A stretch of DNA of 64,000 bases from assembly GCA_019873645.1 (NCBI GenBank), contig JAIOAX010000015.1:1-64000 (forward strand), read 5' to 3'. The notes under the pieces are model-generated. The model was given only the letters and a program-made list of their open reading frames with translations. It searched no databases and had not been told where the DNA came from. Shown piece by piece: positions 8,044 through 17,222 of this stretch (its first letter is position 1; the number at the start of each line of letters is the position of its first letter). The translations under genes were made by a program, and so were the position numbers. Origin of the DNA: Chloroflexota bacterium (GTDB taxonomy: Bacteria > Chloroflexota > Anaerolineae > B4-G1 > SLSP01).

Positions 8044-8071
8044 TTGCTTTTACTGCAAGTTGCAGTATAGT
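8044..8071 (+). promoter_or_regulatory. Sigma-70-type promoter of the TumA/TumE-type pair
   Basis: TTGCTT (8044-8049), a 16-base spacer and TATAGT (8066-8071), followed by an AAGGAGG Shine-Dalgarno site and ATG at 8091. Just upstream, TGGAGGACA and TGTCCTTCCA (about 8002-8024) form a dyad that could be an operator. Confidence 0.6.
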
Positions 8072-8090
8072 GAAAATCAAGGAGGTAGCT

Positions 8091-8381
8091 ATGACCACAT
8101 TGACATTAATTTCAACCAGCCCTTATGCGTTGCGCCCTTTGGTAAAAGCGGCACTGGAAAATCAGTCGCGCCTCCTGCAAGCAGGTATCCGGCGCACAGA
8201 AGCGCGTCTGCGTGCGTTTGAGACAGAACACGGCTGGCCTTCGGCAGAGTTTGTCCGCCGCTACGAAAATGACGAATTGCCCGAAACACTGGAATTTGCT
8301 GAGTGGATCGGCGAATACCGCTTGCTGATGCGACTCCGAGAGAAGATAACAACCTTGCAGGAGATTCGCTTTGCAGATTGA
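8091..8381 (+). CDS. Small helical protein, probable antitoxin partner of TumE
   Basis: A 96-residue, mainly helical protein (MTTLTLISTSPYALRPLVKA...). The ATG at 8091 has AAGGAGGT 3-4 bases upstream; the longer frame from 8070 is unsupported. It overlaps the next gene by 11 bases, which implies translational coupling and a two-component unit. TumE-family toxins are normally encoded next to a small helical TumA antitoxin, and the size and order fit. The antitoxin role is inferred from neighbourhood, as no DNA-binding motif stands out. Confidence 0.65.
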   Translation: MTTLTLISTSPYALRPLVKAALENQSRLLQAGIRRTEARLRAFETEHGWPSAEFVRRYENDELPETLEFAEWIGEYRLLMRLREKITTLQEIRFAD

Positions 8382-8763
8382 ACACTATCTCAAGCAATTC
8401 CAGGCTATTATCGAAACCTGCCCCACTGTTCAAACTTTTAACATAGCCTATGACAAACGTAGCACGTATGAAGGCTTCATTCGTGGCGAAATTGTCTTTG
8501 TGGACGACTCAGTCTTGCATCTTCGTGAATTCGTAGACGCAGAAACAGATATTGATCGCTTGACTTATGTCTACCAATATATGAACGCGGAACAACGGTT
8601 GATTTTCCGCTATGACAATACCGGCCATCATCGTAAACTAAATCTTGCAACATATCCTCATCATAAACATGCCGGCAGTGAGGAAAATGTGGAAGCCTCC
8701 CCTGCGCCCGATCTTGCTGCTGTGTTGGATGAAATCCAGACCTGTATTACCTTGCCTTTATGA
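8371..8763 (+). CDS. tumE: TumE-family toxin (DUF6516)
   Basis: A 130-residue protein starting at a TTG (8371) inside the end of the upstream gene. It has the DUF6516/TumE landmarks in order: GFIRGEIVFVDDSVLHLREFVD, a YVYQYM strand, LIFRYDNTGHHRKLNL and the C-terminal TYPHHKH. The family has been described as the toxin half of a phage-related toxin-antitoxin system; the conserved FRYDN and HH/HKH residues are probably functional. The last few bases overlap the convergent MFS gene. The family assignment is firm and toxicity is inferred. Confidence 0.75.
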   Translation: MQIEHYLKQFQAIIETCPTVQTFNIAYDKRSTYEGFIRGEIVFVDDSVLHLREFVDAETDIDRLTYVYQYMNAEQRLIFRYDNTGHHRKLNLATYPHHKHAGSEENVEASPAPDLAAVLDEIQTCITLPL

Positions 8764-9954
8764 TGCAACTGCTGTCGTTTCCGTTGATAGTGTTGTTACC
8801 TTAATCGCCAGCGCAAACGGCACAGAGAGCATAATCACCCCAGCCGCGCCCCAGCAGAGCTTTTCGTAGCCGATGAGGCTCAACAGCGTCCCCGCCAGCA
8901 GCGACATCGTGACCGAGGTGATATGGTTGATGCTCACCCCCGCCGAGAGCGTCGGCCCCAACTCCTCCGGCGGCGCGATGCGGTTGACGTAGGTCGAAAG
9001 CCCGATGCTCAACGTGACCAGCAGGTTGATGCCGATCAACATCCCGCACAGGAACCAGACATTGTGCACCGTAGCATAGCCGACGAAGCACAGCGCCAGC
9101 AGGACATAGCTGATCGTCAACGTGAGCCGCTCGCCGACGAGGTCCAGCAAGCGTCCGACGGTCGGCGCGAGGAGGAAGTTGACCAGTCCGCTCGTAACCA
9201 GCAAGAGGCTGATCTGGCGCGCATTGAGGCCGTAGTTCTGCACCAGCACCAGCGTACCAAACGCTCCGAAGACCTGGGTGCGTGATCCCTCGAAGAAGGT
9301 GAGCACGTAGTAGAGCCAGTAGCGTTTCTTCAGGAGGATGCGCGGCTGCGTTTGCTGCTGCTCGCCGATGGCCGTGGGAATCCGTGCCACCAGCAATCCC
9401 CCAAGCGCGATCAGAATGCCGCCGACGATGAAAAAAGCGCGCAGCGGCAGCGCCTTCGCCAGCAGTGCTGTCAGTCCCATCCCCACAATCGAGGCCAGCG
9501 CGCCGATGGCGGACAAAAAGCCCATCACGCGCCCGGAGTGGGTTTTCTCGGTCAACGCAAAGCCCAACGTGCTTTGCAGCGGCAGCCAGTTATGAAAGCC
9601 GAGGCTGGCAAGCACCGCCGCCGCCAGCAAAGCGCTATACGATTGGACTGCCGCATGGAGACAGTAGCCCACCCCCATCAGCAATAGCGAGTAAGCCGCG
9701 CGGCGCGACAGGGGCAGTCTCTGGATCAACGCGGCGATGAAGACCAGGATCAGTCCCGGAATCTCGCGGATACCGGCCATCCACAAGACCTGCCTGCCGC
9801 TCAGGCCGAGATCGTTGACGAAGAAGTTGGTGCTCGCGGCGTTCAGCAATCCCTGGCCCAGGCTGATGGAGAACACGGTGAACGCCAGCAGCAGCACATA
9901 CGTGCTCCACATTGAGGTGGCTGCTTTGAATCGGTCGCGGATGGATATTGTCAT
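8758..9954 (-). CDS. Major facilitator superfamily transporter
   Basis: A 398-residue polytopic membrane protein with about twelve hydrophobic helices in two halves joined by a basic loop (IPTAIGEQQQTQPRILLKKRYWLYY). The first loop after helix 2 carries RLPLSRRAAY, in place of the usual GxxxDRxGRR motif; the second-half equivalent is GRLLDLVGERLTL. The start is taken at MTISIRDRF with AAGG 6 bases upstream; a GTG five codons earlier overlaps the stronger AGGAGG. Cargo unknown. It converges on the TumE-type gene. Confidence 0.85.
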   Translation of the reverse strand: MTISIRDRFKAATSMWSTYVLLLAFTVFSISLGQGLLNAASTNFFVNDLGLSGRQVLWMAGIREIPGLILVFIAALIQRLPLSRRAAYSLLLMGVGYCLHAAVQSYSALLAAAVLASLGFHNWLPLQSTLGFALTEKTHSGRVMGFLSAIGALASIVGMGLTALLAKALPLRAFFIVGGILIALGGLLVARIPTAIGEQQQTQPRILLKKRYWLYYVLTFFEGSRTQVFGAFGTLVLVQNYGLNARQISLLLVTSGLVNFLLAPTVGRLLDLVGERLTLTISYVLLALCFVGYATVHNVWFLCGMLIGINLLVTLSIGLSTYVNRIAPPEELGPTLSAGVSINHITSVTMSLLAGTLLSLIGYEKLCWGAAGVIMLSVPFALAIKVTTLSTETTAVAS

Positions 9955-9975
9955 GTTACGCCTTATCACCCTCCT

Positions 9976-10011
9976 ACCCTGGCGAAGGTTGTTCGCAACC
10001 TTCGCCAGGGT
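9976..10011. terminator. Perfect 16-bp hairpin with TTCG loop
   Basis: ACCCTGGCGAAGGTTG, the loop TTCG, then the exact complement. It sits between the stop of the beta-lactamase-like gene and the start of the MFS gene, both on the - strand. There is no T-run, so it may attenuate or process the shared transcript rather than end it. Confidence 0.6.
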
Positions 10012-10024
10012 TAGCAGCCTGCCG

Positions 10025-11461
10025 TTACGCGCGTTTCCCTGTCAGTTGGGGACGTTCTGTCGGGCCAAAGCTGACGTTGGCTTTGAACTGATACAGCACC
10101 TGGTCATCCACAAAGCGGCAGGTCAAGGTGGGGCAGAACGGCGTCTCGTAGAAACACAACTTGATGGTGTACGTGTTCTCGTCCGTCCACGCCGCGCTGG
10201 CGGCGACCCGGCGCGGGAATCGGTCATCGAAGGCTGTCATCCCCATGATCCATACGCCGTGACCGCACGCGATCTTGTGCGTCCCTTGCGCGTCGCGGAG
10301 GGTGAGCGTGCTTCCGTCCCCTGCGAAATCAAGTTGGACGCTTTTGATCCGCTGATCGTTCTTCTCGAAGACGAAACGTTTCCCGGAAACCTGTGCGGCG
10401 ACCGGCGACGAGGACTGTCCCTGTTGCCACTTCATCTCCAGTGACGCGAGTTTCTGCTCCAGGGCCGTGTGCGCCGCAACATCGGCCGACAGCGGATTAG
10501 GTTGCATCGCCGGCAGCAGGTGCTTCCACACCAGGTTGAGCACCGCCTGCATGTCGCCCACGCCGGCAGTGATGGCGATTACGGCGTCTTGATCGGGCAT
10601 GACGATGCAGTACTGTCCAAACGCGCCATCGCCGCGATAGACGTTCCGGGGCTGGCAGCGCCAGAACTGGTAGCCGTAGCCCTGTTTCCAGTCGGGCGCT
10701 TCGTTGGCAGAATTGTCGCTGTGCGCGCGGGTGGCCTCTTCGACCCAGGCTTCCGGCAGCAGTTGTGCGCCGTTCCAGCGGCCCTTTTGCAGGTACAACT
10801 GCCCGAATTTGGCAATGTCCTCAGTTTTGACGTTCAGCCCGAAGCCGCCGAGGTTGATGCCCCGTGGACAGGTTCCCCACGTTGCGCCCTCGATGCCCAA
10901 AGGCGCGAAGATGCGTTCACCGAGATAATCCAGAATCGGCCTGCCGGTCAGCTTTTGCACGATGGCGGAGAGCATATAAGAAGCGCCGGTGTTGTAGAGA
11001 AAGTGCGTGCCCGGTTCATATTTTACGGGGCGCGCCAGGAAGGCCTTGACCCAGTTGCCATCGCGCCGGCGGAACATGAATTCCGTCGTGTCTACAGCGT
11101 GCCCGGTGGACATCGCCAGCAGGTGGCGGACGCGCATCGCCGCCAGATTGCGGCTCACCCGCCTGGGCGCGTCTTCCGGGAAGAACGCCAGCACCGGATC
11201 ATCTACCGTGAGGAGACCATCGGCCACCGCCAGTCCTACGGCGGTAGAGGTGAAGCTCTTGCTCAGCGAGAAGAGCACGTGTGGCACTTCCGGCGCGTAG
11301 GGCGACCACCATCCCTGCGCGACGACTGCGCCGTGACGCAGCAGCATAAAGCTGTGCAGGCTGTCAATGTCTTTATCGGCGGCCTCGACAAACGCGAGAA
11401 TCGCCGCCGATGAAATCCCTTGCGCCTCCGGGACGCTGTGTTGCAGCTCATACTTTGCCAT
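10025..11461 (-). CDS. Serine hydrolase of the class C beta-lactamase/penicillin-binding fold
   Basis: A 478-residue protein of the beta-lactamase (PF00144-type) superfamily. The nucleophile motif SLSK (S-x-x-K) follows HVLF near residue 66, the second-motif Tyr is in FLYNTGASYM, and GGFGLNV occupies the region of the third motif. About residues 360-478 form an extra beta-rich C-terminal domain ending KRFVFEKNDQ...KLCFYETPFC...VSFGP. Such proteins are often esterases, peptidases or transacylases; beta-lactam resistance should not be assumed. No signal peptide is visible, so it is probably cytoplasmic. The start is MAKYELQH with AAGGAG 8-9 bases upstream. Confidence 0.85.
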   Translation of the reverse strand: MAKYELQHSVPEAQGISSAAILAFVEAADKDIDSLHSFMLLRHGAVVAQGWWSPYAPEVPHVLFSLSKSFTSTAVGLAVADGLLTVDDPVLAFFPEDAPRRVSRNLAAMRVRHLLAMSTGHAVDTTEFMFRRRDGNWVKAFLARPVKYEPGTHFLYNTGASYMLSAIVQKLTGRPILDYLGERIFAPLGIEGATWGTCPRGINLGGFGLNVKTEDIAKFGQLYLQKGRWNGAQLLPEAWVEEATRAHSDNSANEAPDWKQGYGYQFWRCQPRNVYRGDGAFGQYCIVMPDQDAVIAITAGVGDMQAVLNLVWKHLLPAMQPNPLSADVAAHTALEQKLASLEMKWQQGQSSSPVAAQVSGKRFVFEKNDQRIKSVQLDFAGDGSTLTLRDAQGTHKIACGHGVWIMGMTAFDDRFPRRVAASAAWTDENTYTIKLCFYETPFCPTLTCRFVDDQVLYQFKANVSFGPTERPQLTGKRA

Positions 11462-11487
11462 ATAGATTTTACTCCTTTTGAAAATAA

Positions 11488-11555
11488 ACCACGAATCCAC
11501 ACGAATCTTCACGAATAAGAATCAAAATTCGCGTAGATTCGTGCAGATTCGTGGT
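11488..11555. repeat. Dispersed palindrome, ACGAATC family
   Basis: ACCACGAATCCACACGAATC... and its approximate complement ...GATTCGTGCAGATTCGTGGT flank a short AT-rich centre, upstream of the beta-lactamase-like gene. A second copy of the family is at 33001-33073. Confidence 0.8.
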
Positions 11556-11584
11556 AAGATTTCCACCGGTAAGTGCGGCCGGGG

Positions 11585-14137
11585 TTAGCTGTCTGTATCG
11601 GCGGATTCGCTATCGCTAAAACTTTCGCTGCGGCCATTGTCGGTATCCTGCCCCTTATGTTCCCCGTTACTGTTGGACTTACCGTTGCTTTCGCCGCCGT
11701 TGGGCAGGCGCGCAATGGTCGCGATCCGGTCGCCGTTCTTCAGATCCATCATCTGCACGCCGCGGGTGTAGCGTCCCATCTTGGGGACCTTGTCCACACG
11801 GATACGCAGGACAATGCCGTTTTCAGACATCAACGTAATTTCGTCATCATCCTGGACGACGCGCCCGTCCACAACCGGGCCGCTTTTATCGCTGACCCGG
11901 TAAGCCTGGACGCCCTTGCCGCCGCGTCCCTGGGTGCGGAATTCATCCAGCAGCGTGCAACGCCCAAACCCTTTCAGCGAAACCAGGAACAGCGAGCCGC
12001 CCGGCTCGACCACCTCGGCGACGCTCAGACGGTCGCCTTCTTCCAGACTTATGGCCGTGACGCCGGCCGCCGCACGCCCCATCGGGCGGACTTCTCGCTC
12101 GCTGAAGCGCAAGGCCTGCCCCTGCGCCGTCACCAGGATCAATTCATCGTTGCCGCGCGTCAGACGCACCCAACCCAGCTCGTCACCCGCGTTGAGCGCA
12201 ATGGCGATCAAGCCACTGGGACGCACGCCGCTGAATTCCGCCAGGGCCACACGCTTGATGCGCCCCTGCCGCGTGACCATCGTAAGATAGCGGCCATCTT
12301 CAAAATCTGGAACGGATATAACGGCGGTGACACGTTCTTCAGCGTCCAGCGCCACAATGCCAGCGATGAGCGAACCTTTAGCCGTGCGTCCGGCGTCGGG
12401 AATCTGATACACCTTTTCCTGGTAAACTTTCCCTTTATCGGTGAAAAAGAGGACTGTGTCGTGGCTGTGCGCCGAAAGCAGGGTCGTGATCGCGTCTTCG
12501 TCGCCGGTCGCCATGCCGATGACACCGCGCCCTCCGCGTTCCTGCGCCCGGAAAGTCGTCCACGGCATACGCTTGATGTAGCCGCGTTGGGTGATGGAGA
12601 TCAAGACACTCTCTTCCTCTACCAGGTCTTCTTCATCAATCGCGGCATCCGCATGGGGGCGGATGACGGTGCGGCGCGGGTCGGCGTAGTGCTCGCGCAG
12701 CTCCAGCAAATCCTGGCGGATGACCTGTCGCTGTTGCAACGGTGAAGCCAGTAACCCTTCCAGGTAGGAAATCGTCTTGAGCAACTCCGCGTATTCTTCT
12801 TCGAGCTTCTGACGCTCCAGACCGGTGAGACGGCGCAGTTGCATATCGAGGATTGCCTGCGCCTGAATCTCGGTCAGTCCAAAACCGGTCATTAGCCGGT
12901 TGCGGGCCATCTCCACATCCGGCGATTCGCGGATCGTTTTGATAATGGCGTCCAGGTGATCCAGGGCGATGAGTAATCCCTCGACGATGTGCGCGCGGGC
13001 CTGGGCCTTGTTGAGGTCGAATTGCGCGCGGCGCACCAGCACCTCAAGACGGTGGTCGAGGAACACCTGGAGCAGGCGGCGCAGCGGCAGGATGCGCGGG
13101 ACGCCATCTACCAGCGCCAGCAATTGGATGCCAAAGGTGGATTGCAGCGGCGTATGTTTGTACAGGCGATTGAGGGCCTTCTGTGGTTGCGCGCCGCGTT
13201 TGAGTTCGACGACGATGCTCATCCCGCGCTTATCCGACTCGTCGCGCAGGTCGGCGATCTCGTCCAGCTTGCCCTCACGGACGAGGGCCGCGATGCGTTC
13301 GAGCAGGCTGGACTTGTTCAATTGATAGGGGATTTCGGTGATGACAATGCGAAAGCGTCCGCCGCGCATCTCTTCGATGTTGGCGACGGCGCGCACGACC
13401 GCCTGTCCGCGCCCGGTGGCATACGCCTTGACAATCGGCTCCTGTCCCAAAATCTGCCCGCCGGTGGGGAAATCCGGCCCTTTGACATACTCCAGCAGTT
13501 CCTCAACGGCGATTTCCTCGCGGCGGTCCCAGTTATCGAGGATGTGCACCAGCGCGTCCACAATTTCGCCCAGATTATGGGGGGGAATGTTGGTTGCCAT
13601 CCCCACGGCAATGCCCGATGCGCCGTTGACGAGCAAGTTAGGCAATCGCGCCGGCAGGACGGTGGGTTCCTTCAGGCTGCCGTCGAAGTTGTCCGTCCAA
13701 TTGACCGTGTCTTTCTCAATATCGTTGAGCAGCTCCAGCGCCAGGGGCGAGAGGCGCGCTTCGGTGTAGCGCATGGCCGCCGGCGAGTCACCGTCAATTG
13801 AGCCGAAGTTGCCCTGCCCATCTACCAGCAAATAGCGCATGGAGAAATCCTGCGCCATACGCGCCATGGCCTCATACACGGCGGAATCGCCGTGCGGGTG
13901 ATACTTACCGAGCACTTCACCGACAATACGGGCGGATTTTTTGTGCGGCGTGTTAGGCCGCACGCCCATATCATGCATGGCGTAGAGGATGCGCCGTTGT
14001 ACCGGCTTGAGGCCGTCGCGCGCATCGGGCAGCGCCCGCGCCACGATCACGCTCATCGCGTAATCAAGATACGCCGTGCGCAGCTCGTGCTGGATATCCA
14101 CCGTTTTGATGGTACCGATTTGATTTTCTGTACTCAA
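11585..14137 (-). CDS. gyrA: DNA gyrase subunit A
   Basis: An 850-residue type IIA topoisomerase A subunit. The N-terminal winged-helix/tower part contains [18 protein letters not shown], the quinolone-determining stretch [18 protein letters not shown], and the DNA-cleaving Y124 in [10 protein letters not shown]. The C-terminal beta-pinwheel has RGGRGV-type blade repeats and a GyrA-box-like QGRGGKGV, which favours gyrase over topoisomerase IV. An acidic Ser/Asp/Gly tail ends the protein. The start is assigned to a TTG giving [10 protein letters not shown], because AAGGAGAG lies 7 bases upstream; the ATG 17 codons earlier has no site. gyrB is not adjacent. Confidence 0.95.
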   Translation of the reverse strand: MSTENQIGTIKTVDIQHELRTAYLDYAMSVIVARALPDARDGLKPVQRRILYAMHDMGVRPNTPHKKSARIVGEVLGKYHPHGDSAVYEAMARMAQDFSMRYLLVDGQGNFGSIDGDSPAAMRYTEARLSPLALELLNDIEKDTVNWTDNFDGSLKEPTVLPARLPNLLVNGASGIAVGMATNIPPHNLGEIVDALVHILDNWDRREEIAVEELLEYVKGPDFPTGGQILGQEPIVKAYATGRGQAVVRAVANIEEMRGGRFRIVITEIPYQLNKSSLLERIAALVREGKLDEIADLRDESDKRGMSIVVELKRGAQPQKALNRLYKHTPLQSTFGIQLLALVDGVPRILPLRRLLQVFLDHRLEVLVRRAQFDLNKAQARAHIVEGLLIALDHLDAIIKTIRESPDVEMARNRLMTGFGLTEIQAQAILDMQLRRLTGLERQKLEEEYAELLKTISYLEGLLASPLQQRQVIRQDLLELREHYADPRRTVIRPHADAAIDEEDLVEEESVLISITQRGYIKRMPWTTFRAQERGGRGVIGMATGDEDAITTLLSAHSHDTVLFFTDKGKVYQEKVYQIPDAGRTAKGSLIAGIVALDAEERVTAVISVPDFEDGRYLTMVTRQGRIKRVALAEFSGVRPSGLIAIALNAGDELGWVRLTRGNDELILVTAQGQALRFSEREVRPMGRAAAGVTAISLEEGDRLSVAEVVEPGGSLFLVSLKGFGRCTLLDEFRTQGRGGKGVQAYRVSDKSGPVVDGRVVQDDDEITLMSENGIVLRIRVDKVPKMGRYTRGVQMMDLKNGDRIATIARLPNGGESNGKSNSNGEHKGQDTDNGRSESFSDSESADTDS

Positions 14138-14232
14138 AAAACTTCTCTCCTTAAACCTGCAGGATCGCAAAAGAGTATTATACCCCAAAAGGGGGAGAGG
14201 GCGAATTCATGAGAGGGTCTTTTACGCGCCTG

Positions 14233-14254
14233 ACGGGTTTCAGAGGAAACCCGT
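14233..14254. terminator. Hairpin after the MFS gene, related to the left-edge palindrome
   Basis: ACGGGTTT and AAACCCGT pair around CAGAGG. With its flanks (CCTGACGGGTTTCAGAGGAA) it matches, with changes, the CCTGACAGGTTTCAGAAAAC palindrome at 71-100, so it belongs to a dispersed family. It lies 40 bases beyond the MFS stop codon; there is no T-run. Confidence 0.5.
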
Positions 14255-14294
14255 TGATAAAAGGAGAGTTTTATTGCGCGCTTGATGCTCTATG

Positions 14295-15557
14295 TCAGCG
14301 TTGCTGTTCGATCTCTTCTAACTCGCGGGTTTTGGTTTCGTAAGGATTGGCGATCAAAATGATGCCGATGGGAAGCAGCATCAGGCCAGCGGCGACGACC
14401 CAAAACCATTCCATGGTGGGGAAAACCTTCAGTAAAACCGCTGCCAGCGCCGGCCCCACGACGTAGGAGACGCGCGCCACCGTTGTTGTCCAGCCAATGC
14501 ACGCGCCACGCCGCTCGGTGGGGAAGACCTCCGGCACATAGACGACGATCCACGTGTAGGTGAAAGAGGTGAAAAAGCCGGTGAGCGCCGCAGCGACGGG
14601 GAGCATCCACCCACGCCCGAAGCCCAGGACGACCAGGATGGCCGCCAGGCACAGGCATCCGCCGATGAAAGCCGGCGTGCGCCCGATGCGATCCATAATT
14701 GCCCCCGCGCTCACGCCACCGATGATCGCCAGCACCAACGAAGCCAGCAGCACCATAGACCACTGCCCCAGCGTGTATCCGTGCAGGGTCATAAAGTAAT
14801 AGCCGGCCCAGAAGTACAAAAACTGGTAGATCAGCCAGCACAACCAGACCGCAGAGGCAATGACGATATAGCGCACGTCCTGACGGTTGATCACGCCCAG
14901 CCCGAAGAAATGGTTTTTACGGGCGCCCACGCGGCGTTCGGCTTTGACGACTTCATAGCGTCCGGTTTCGCGCATGAAGAACCACATGGCCAGCGCCGGG
15001 AGCATCAGCACGAACACGACGCCGTACATCCATTTCCAGCTCAGGCCCAGGACGTTCATCAACAACGGCGGTAAGATCGCTTGCAGGGGAATCAGGCCGA
15101 TGACGTAGACGATGGCTACATACTTGGCGCGTTTAGCGGCGGGCGACTCCTCGCTGACCGGAATGGACCACATGTTTGAGACTGTGGTAAACATGGCAAT
15201 CGTGTAAAACACCATAAACAGATGCAATCCCGGCGTGAACAGCACCACGCCCAGCGATGACAATCCCATCAGCAGCACCAGGACAAGGATGGAATACCGG
15301 CGCCCGATGATGTCGTTGAGGCCGTTCAACAAGAAGATGAGAAACGTGGAAGCCAGGTAGAGCGCCTCGTACCAGGAAAAATCTGAGGCAGTGATGCCGT
15401 ATTCTTCGATGATGTAGGGGATGGCTGTGGTCTTGATCATCGAGATGTACTGATCCAGCAGGGCCACCCATCCCATAAACACAACCAGGAAAACGAGATA
15501 ATTTCTGCTGCGCGCCAGAACTTTACTTTTGAGCATATCGGTTGTAATCGCCGTCAT
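14295..15557 (-). CDS. Major facilitator superfamily transporter, sugar/acid-porter type
   Basis: A 420-residue transporter with about twelve membrane helices. The loop between helices 2 and 3 reads LNGLNDIIGRRYSIL (GxxxDxxGRR-like), and the second half has GAIMDRIGRTPAF and PEVFPTERRGACIGW, the PExxPTxxR signature common in the sugar-porter and organic-acid branches. The start is MTAITTDML with AGAAGGAAG 7-8 bases upstream; seven earlier codons are dropped. The substrate is not deducible. The gene is monocistronic. Confidence 0.87.
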   Translation of the reverse strand: MTAITTDMLKSKVLARSRNYLVFLVVFMGWVALLDQYISMIKTTAIPYIIEEYGITASDFSWYEALYLASTFLIFLLNGLNDIIGRRYSILVLVLLMGLSSLGVVLFTPGLHLFMVFYTIAMFTTVSNMWSIPVSEESPAAKRAKYVAIVYVIGLIPLQAILPPLLMNVLGLSWKWMYGVVFVLMLPALAMWFFMRETGRYEVVKAERRVGARKNHFFGLGVINRQDVRYIVIASAVWLCWLIYQFLYFWAGYYFMTLHGYTLGQWSMVLLASLVLAIIGGVSAGAIMDRIGRTPAFIGGCLCLAAILVVLGFGRGWMLPVAAALTGFFTSFTYTWIVVYVPEVFPTERRGACIGWTTTVARVSYVVGPALAAVLLKVFPTMEWFWVVAAGLMLLPIGIILIANPYETKTRELEEIEQQR

Positions 15558-15602
15558 CGTTTTTCTTCCTTCTCGCATTGATTTTTGTGTCTATCCCCCG
15601 GA

Positions 15603-15677
15603 TGTCTTTCAACTTCGGGGCCGGTCCCGCTGTGACCGGTCTCTGGCCGTGCCACTGTGGCCAGAAATGCACTTCCC
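15603..15677. mobile_element. Degraded MITE-like fragment
   Basis: TGTCTTTCAACTTCGGGG at the left and GAAATGCACTTCCC at the right resemble the element ends, with GACCGGTCTCTGGCC inside from the type of copy 3. It is about half the normal length, so it is internally deleted. The remaining 15678-15884 shows no gene; a weak dyad (ACCGCGC...GCGCGGT) lies at about 15822-15872. Confidence 0.55.
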
Positions 15678-15896
15678 ATTTACGGGGACTTGACGTCAAA
15701 CCAGAGGTATTGTAACATAGTTCTGCGAGTAGGGTAGCCCCCTGTTTTGTTTGAAAAGCCTGCTCATTTCCAGAACGGGGTCTCCATAGAAGATTCCACA
15801 CCAGCGCGAGCAAAGATTTTAACCGCGCATCACGCGAATCTGCACCGATCGCGTAGATTGGCGCGGTGAGCGGTTTATTTTCCAATGGAGGTACTC

Positions 15897-17210
15897 ATGA
15901 ACATCACCATTGTCAACGGCAACAGCGATTCCCACCATACGAGCTTTGAGACTTACCTCGGCGCCCTTGCGGCGCAATTGACGGCAGCAGGCCATACCGT
16001 CAATCCGTATACGTTGCGTGAGATGGACATCCGTTATTGCGTCGGCTGTTTCGGCTGCTGGGTGAAAACGCCCGGCGAATGTGTGGCCCGCGATGCTTCG
16101 CGTGAGGTATGCCGCGCGCTTATCAACAGCGACTTTGCGCTGTGGGCCGCACCGCTGCGGATGGGATTTCCCGATGCCATGCTCAAGAAGATGCTGGATA
16201 AGTTCATTCCTGTGCTGCATCCGTACTTTTTGATAGACGCGGGCGAGGTGCGCCACCGCCCGCGTTACGCGCATTACCCGCGCATCGGCTTGCTGTTGGG
16301 AAAAGAGACCGATACCGACGCCGAGGATGTGCGCATCGTGAGCGAAATCCTCACCCGCACGGCCAAGGGCTTAAAGATGCGTATGGAATTTGCGTTCACG
16401 ACCGACCGCCCGGTGACCGAGGTGGTCCAGGCCATTGAAAACGGCGGCGGGAGTGTGCCGTTCACGCATAACCTGGCGCCTATCCCCGGCGTGCGCATCT
16501 CCCCGCCGGCACGCCTGACTGTGTTCAACGGCTCGCCGCGTGGGACACAGGGCAACACGCCACTACTGCTGGAACAGATCATCAAAGGGTTCACCTCGAC
16601 CGGCAACCGTACCGCCGAGGTCTTCCATCTGGCGCACCAGAAAGAACTCGAGCCCTATCGAGAACAATTTGCCGCAGCCGAAGCGGTATTGGTGGGTTTT
16701 CCACTGTATACCGATGCCATGCCGGGGATCGTCAAAGCCTTCATTGAGGCGCTTGAGCCGTTGCGTGGCCGGACCGGCAATCCTCCCGTGGGCTTCCTGG
16801 TGCAATCAGGGTTCCCGGAATCGCTGCACTTGCGCTACGTGGAGCGTTACCTGGCGAAACTCGCGGCGCGCCTGGGCTGTCCTTACCTCGGCACCATCAT
16901 CAAAGGTGGCTGCGAGAGCGTGCGTTTGATGCCTGAAATCATGAACCGTAAGCTGTTCGCGCAATTATTCTCGTTGGGACAACAACTCGGGGAAACCGGA
17001 CAATTTGATATGGCGCGCTTGCAAAAATTGGCCCGGCCGGAGCAGTATCCTGGGTATATGAAACCGCTGGTTAAGGGGATGTTGCGGTTCTTTCAAATTT
17101 ATTGGGACCAGCAACTCAAAGAAAACGGCATCTACGCGCAGCGTTCCGCGCGTCCCTACCAGGAGAGACTATCCGACTACCGGACTGAGGACGATCGGAC
17201 TGTTCTCTAA
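15897..17210 (+). CDS. Double flavodoxin-fold NAD(P)H-dependent oxidoreductase
   Basis: A 437-residue protein formed by two flavodoxin-like FMN-reductase domains in tandem. Domain 1 (about 1-190) starts MNITIVNGNSDSHHTSF and has the Cys-rich segment CVGCFGCWVKTPGEC typical of iron-sulfur flavoprotein-type reductases. Domain 2 (about 205-380) starts RLTVFNGSPRGTQGNTPLLLEQ, lacks that Cys cluster, and has VGFPLYTDAMPGIVKAFIE. Family members are normally single-domain dimers, so this may be a covalent pseudodimer. The ATG at 15897 follows GGAGGT by 4-5 bases. The next gene follows after 12 bases and may be co-transcribed. The electron acceptor is unknown. Confidence 0.8.
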   Translation: MNITIVNGNSDSHHTSFETYLGALAAQLTAAGHTVNPYTLREMDIRYCVGCFGCWVKTPGECVARDASREVCRALINSDFALWAAPLRMGFPDAMLKKMLDKFIPVLHPYFLIDAGEVRHRPRYAHYPRIGLLLGKETDTDAEDVRIVSEILTRTAKGLKMRMEFAFTTDRPVTEVVQAIENGGGSVPFTHNLAPIPGVRISPPARLTVFNGSPRGTQGNTPLLLEQIIKGFTSTGNRTAEVFHLAHQKELEPYREQFAAAEAVLVGFPLYTDAMPGIVKAFIEALEPLRGRTGNPPVGFLVQSGFPESLHLRYVERYLAKLAARLGCPYLGTIIKGGCESVRLMPEIMNRKLFAQLFSLGQQLGETGQFDMARLQKLARPEQYPGYMKPLVKGMLRFFQIYWDQQLKENGIYAQRSARPYQERLSDYRTEDDRTVL

Positions 17211-17222
17211 AGGAGTCATACG

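Noticed and set aside
10025-11461. Antibiotic resistance beta-lactamase
   Set aside because: The fold is shared with esterases and peptidases, there is no signal peptide, and the extra C-terminal domain is not typical of resistance enzymes.
14138-14188. ATG start for gyrA 17 codons upstream
   Set aside because: No ribosome site there, whereas the TTG at 14137 has AAGGAGAG and gives the usual GyrA N-terminus.
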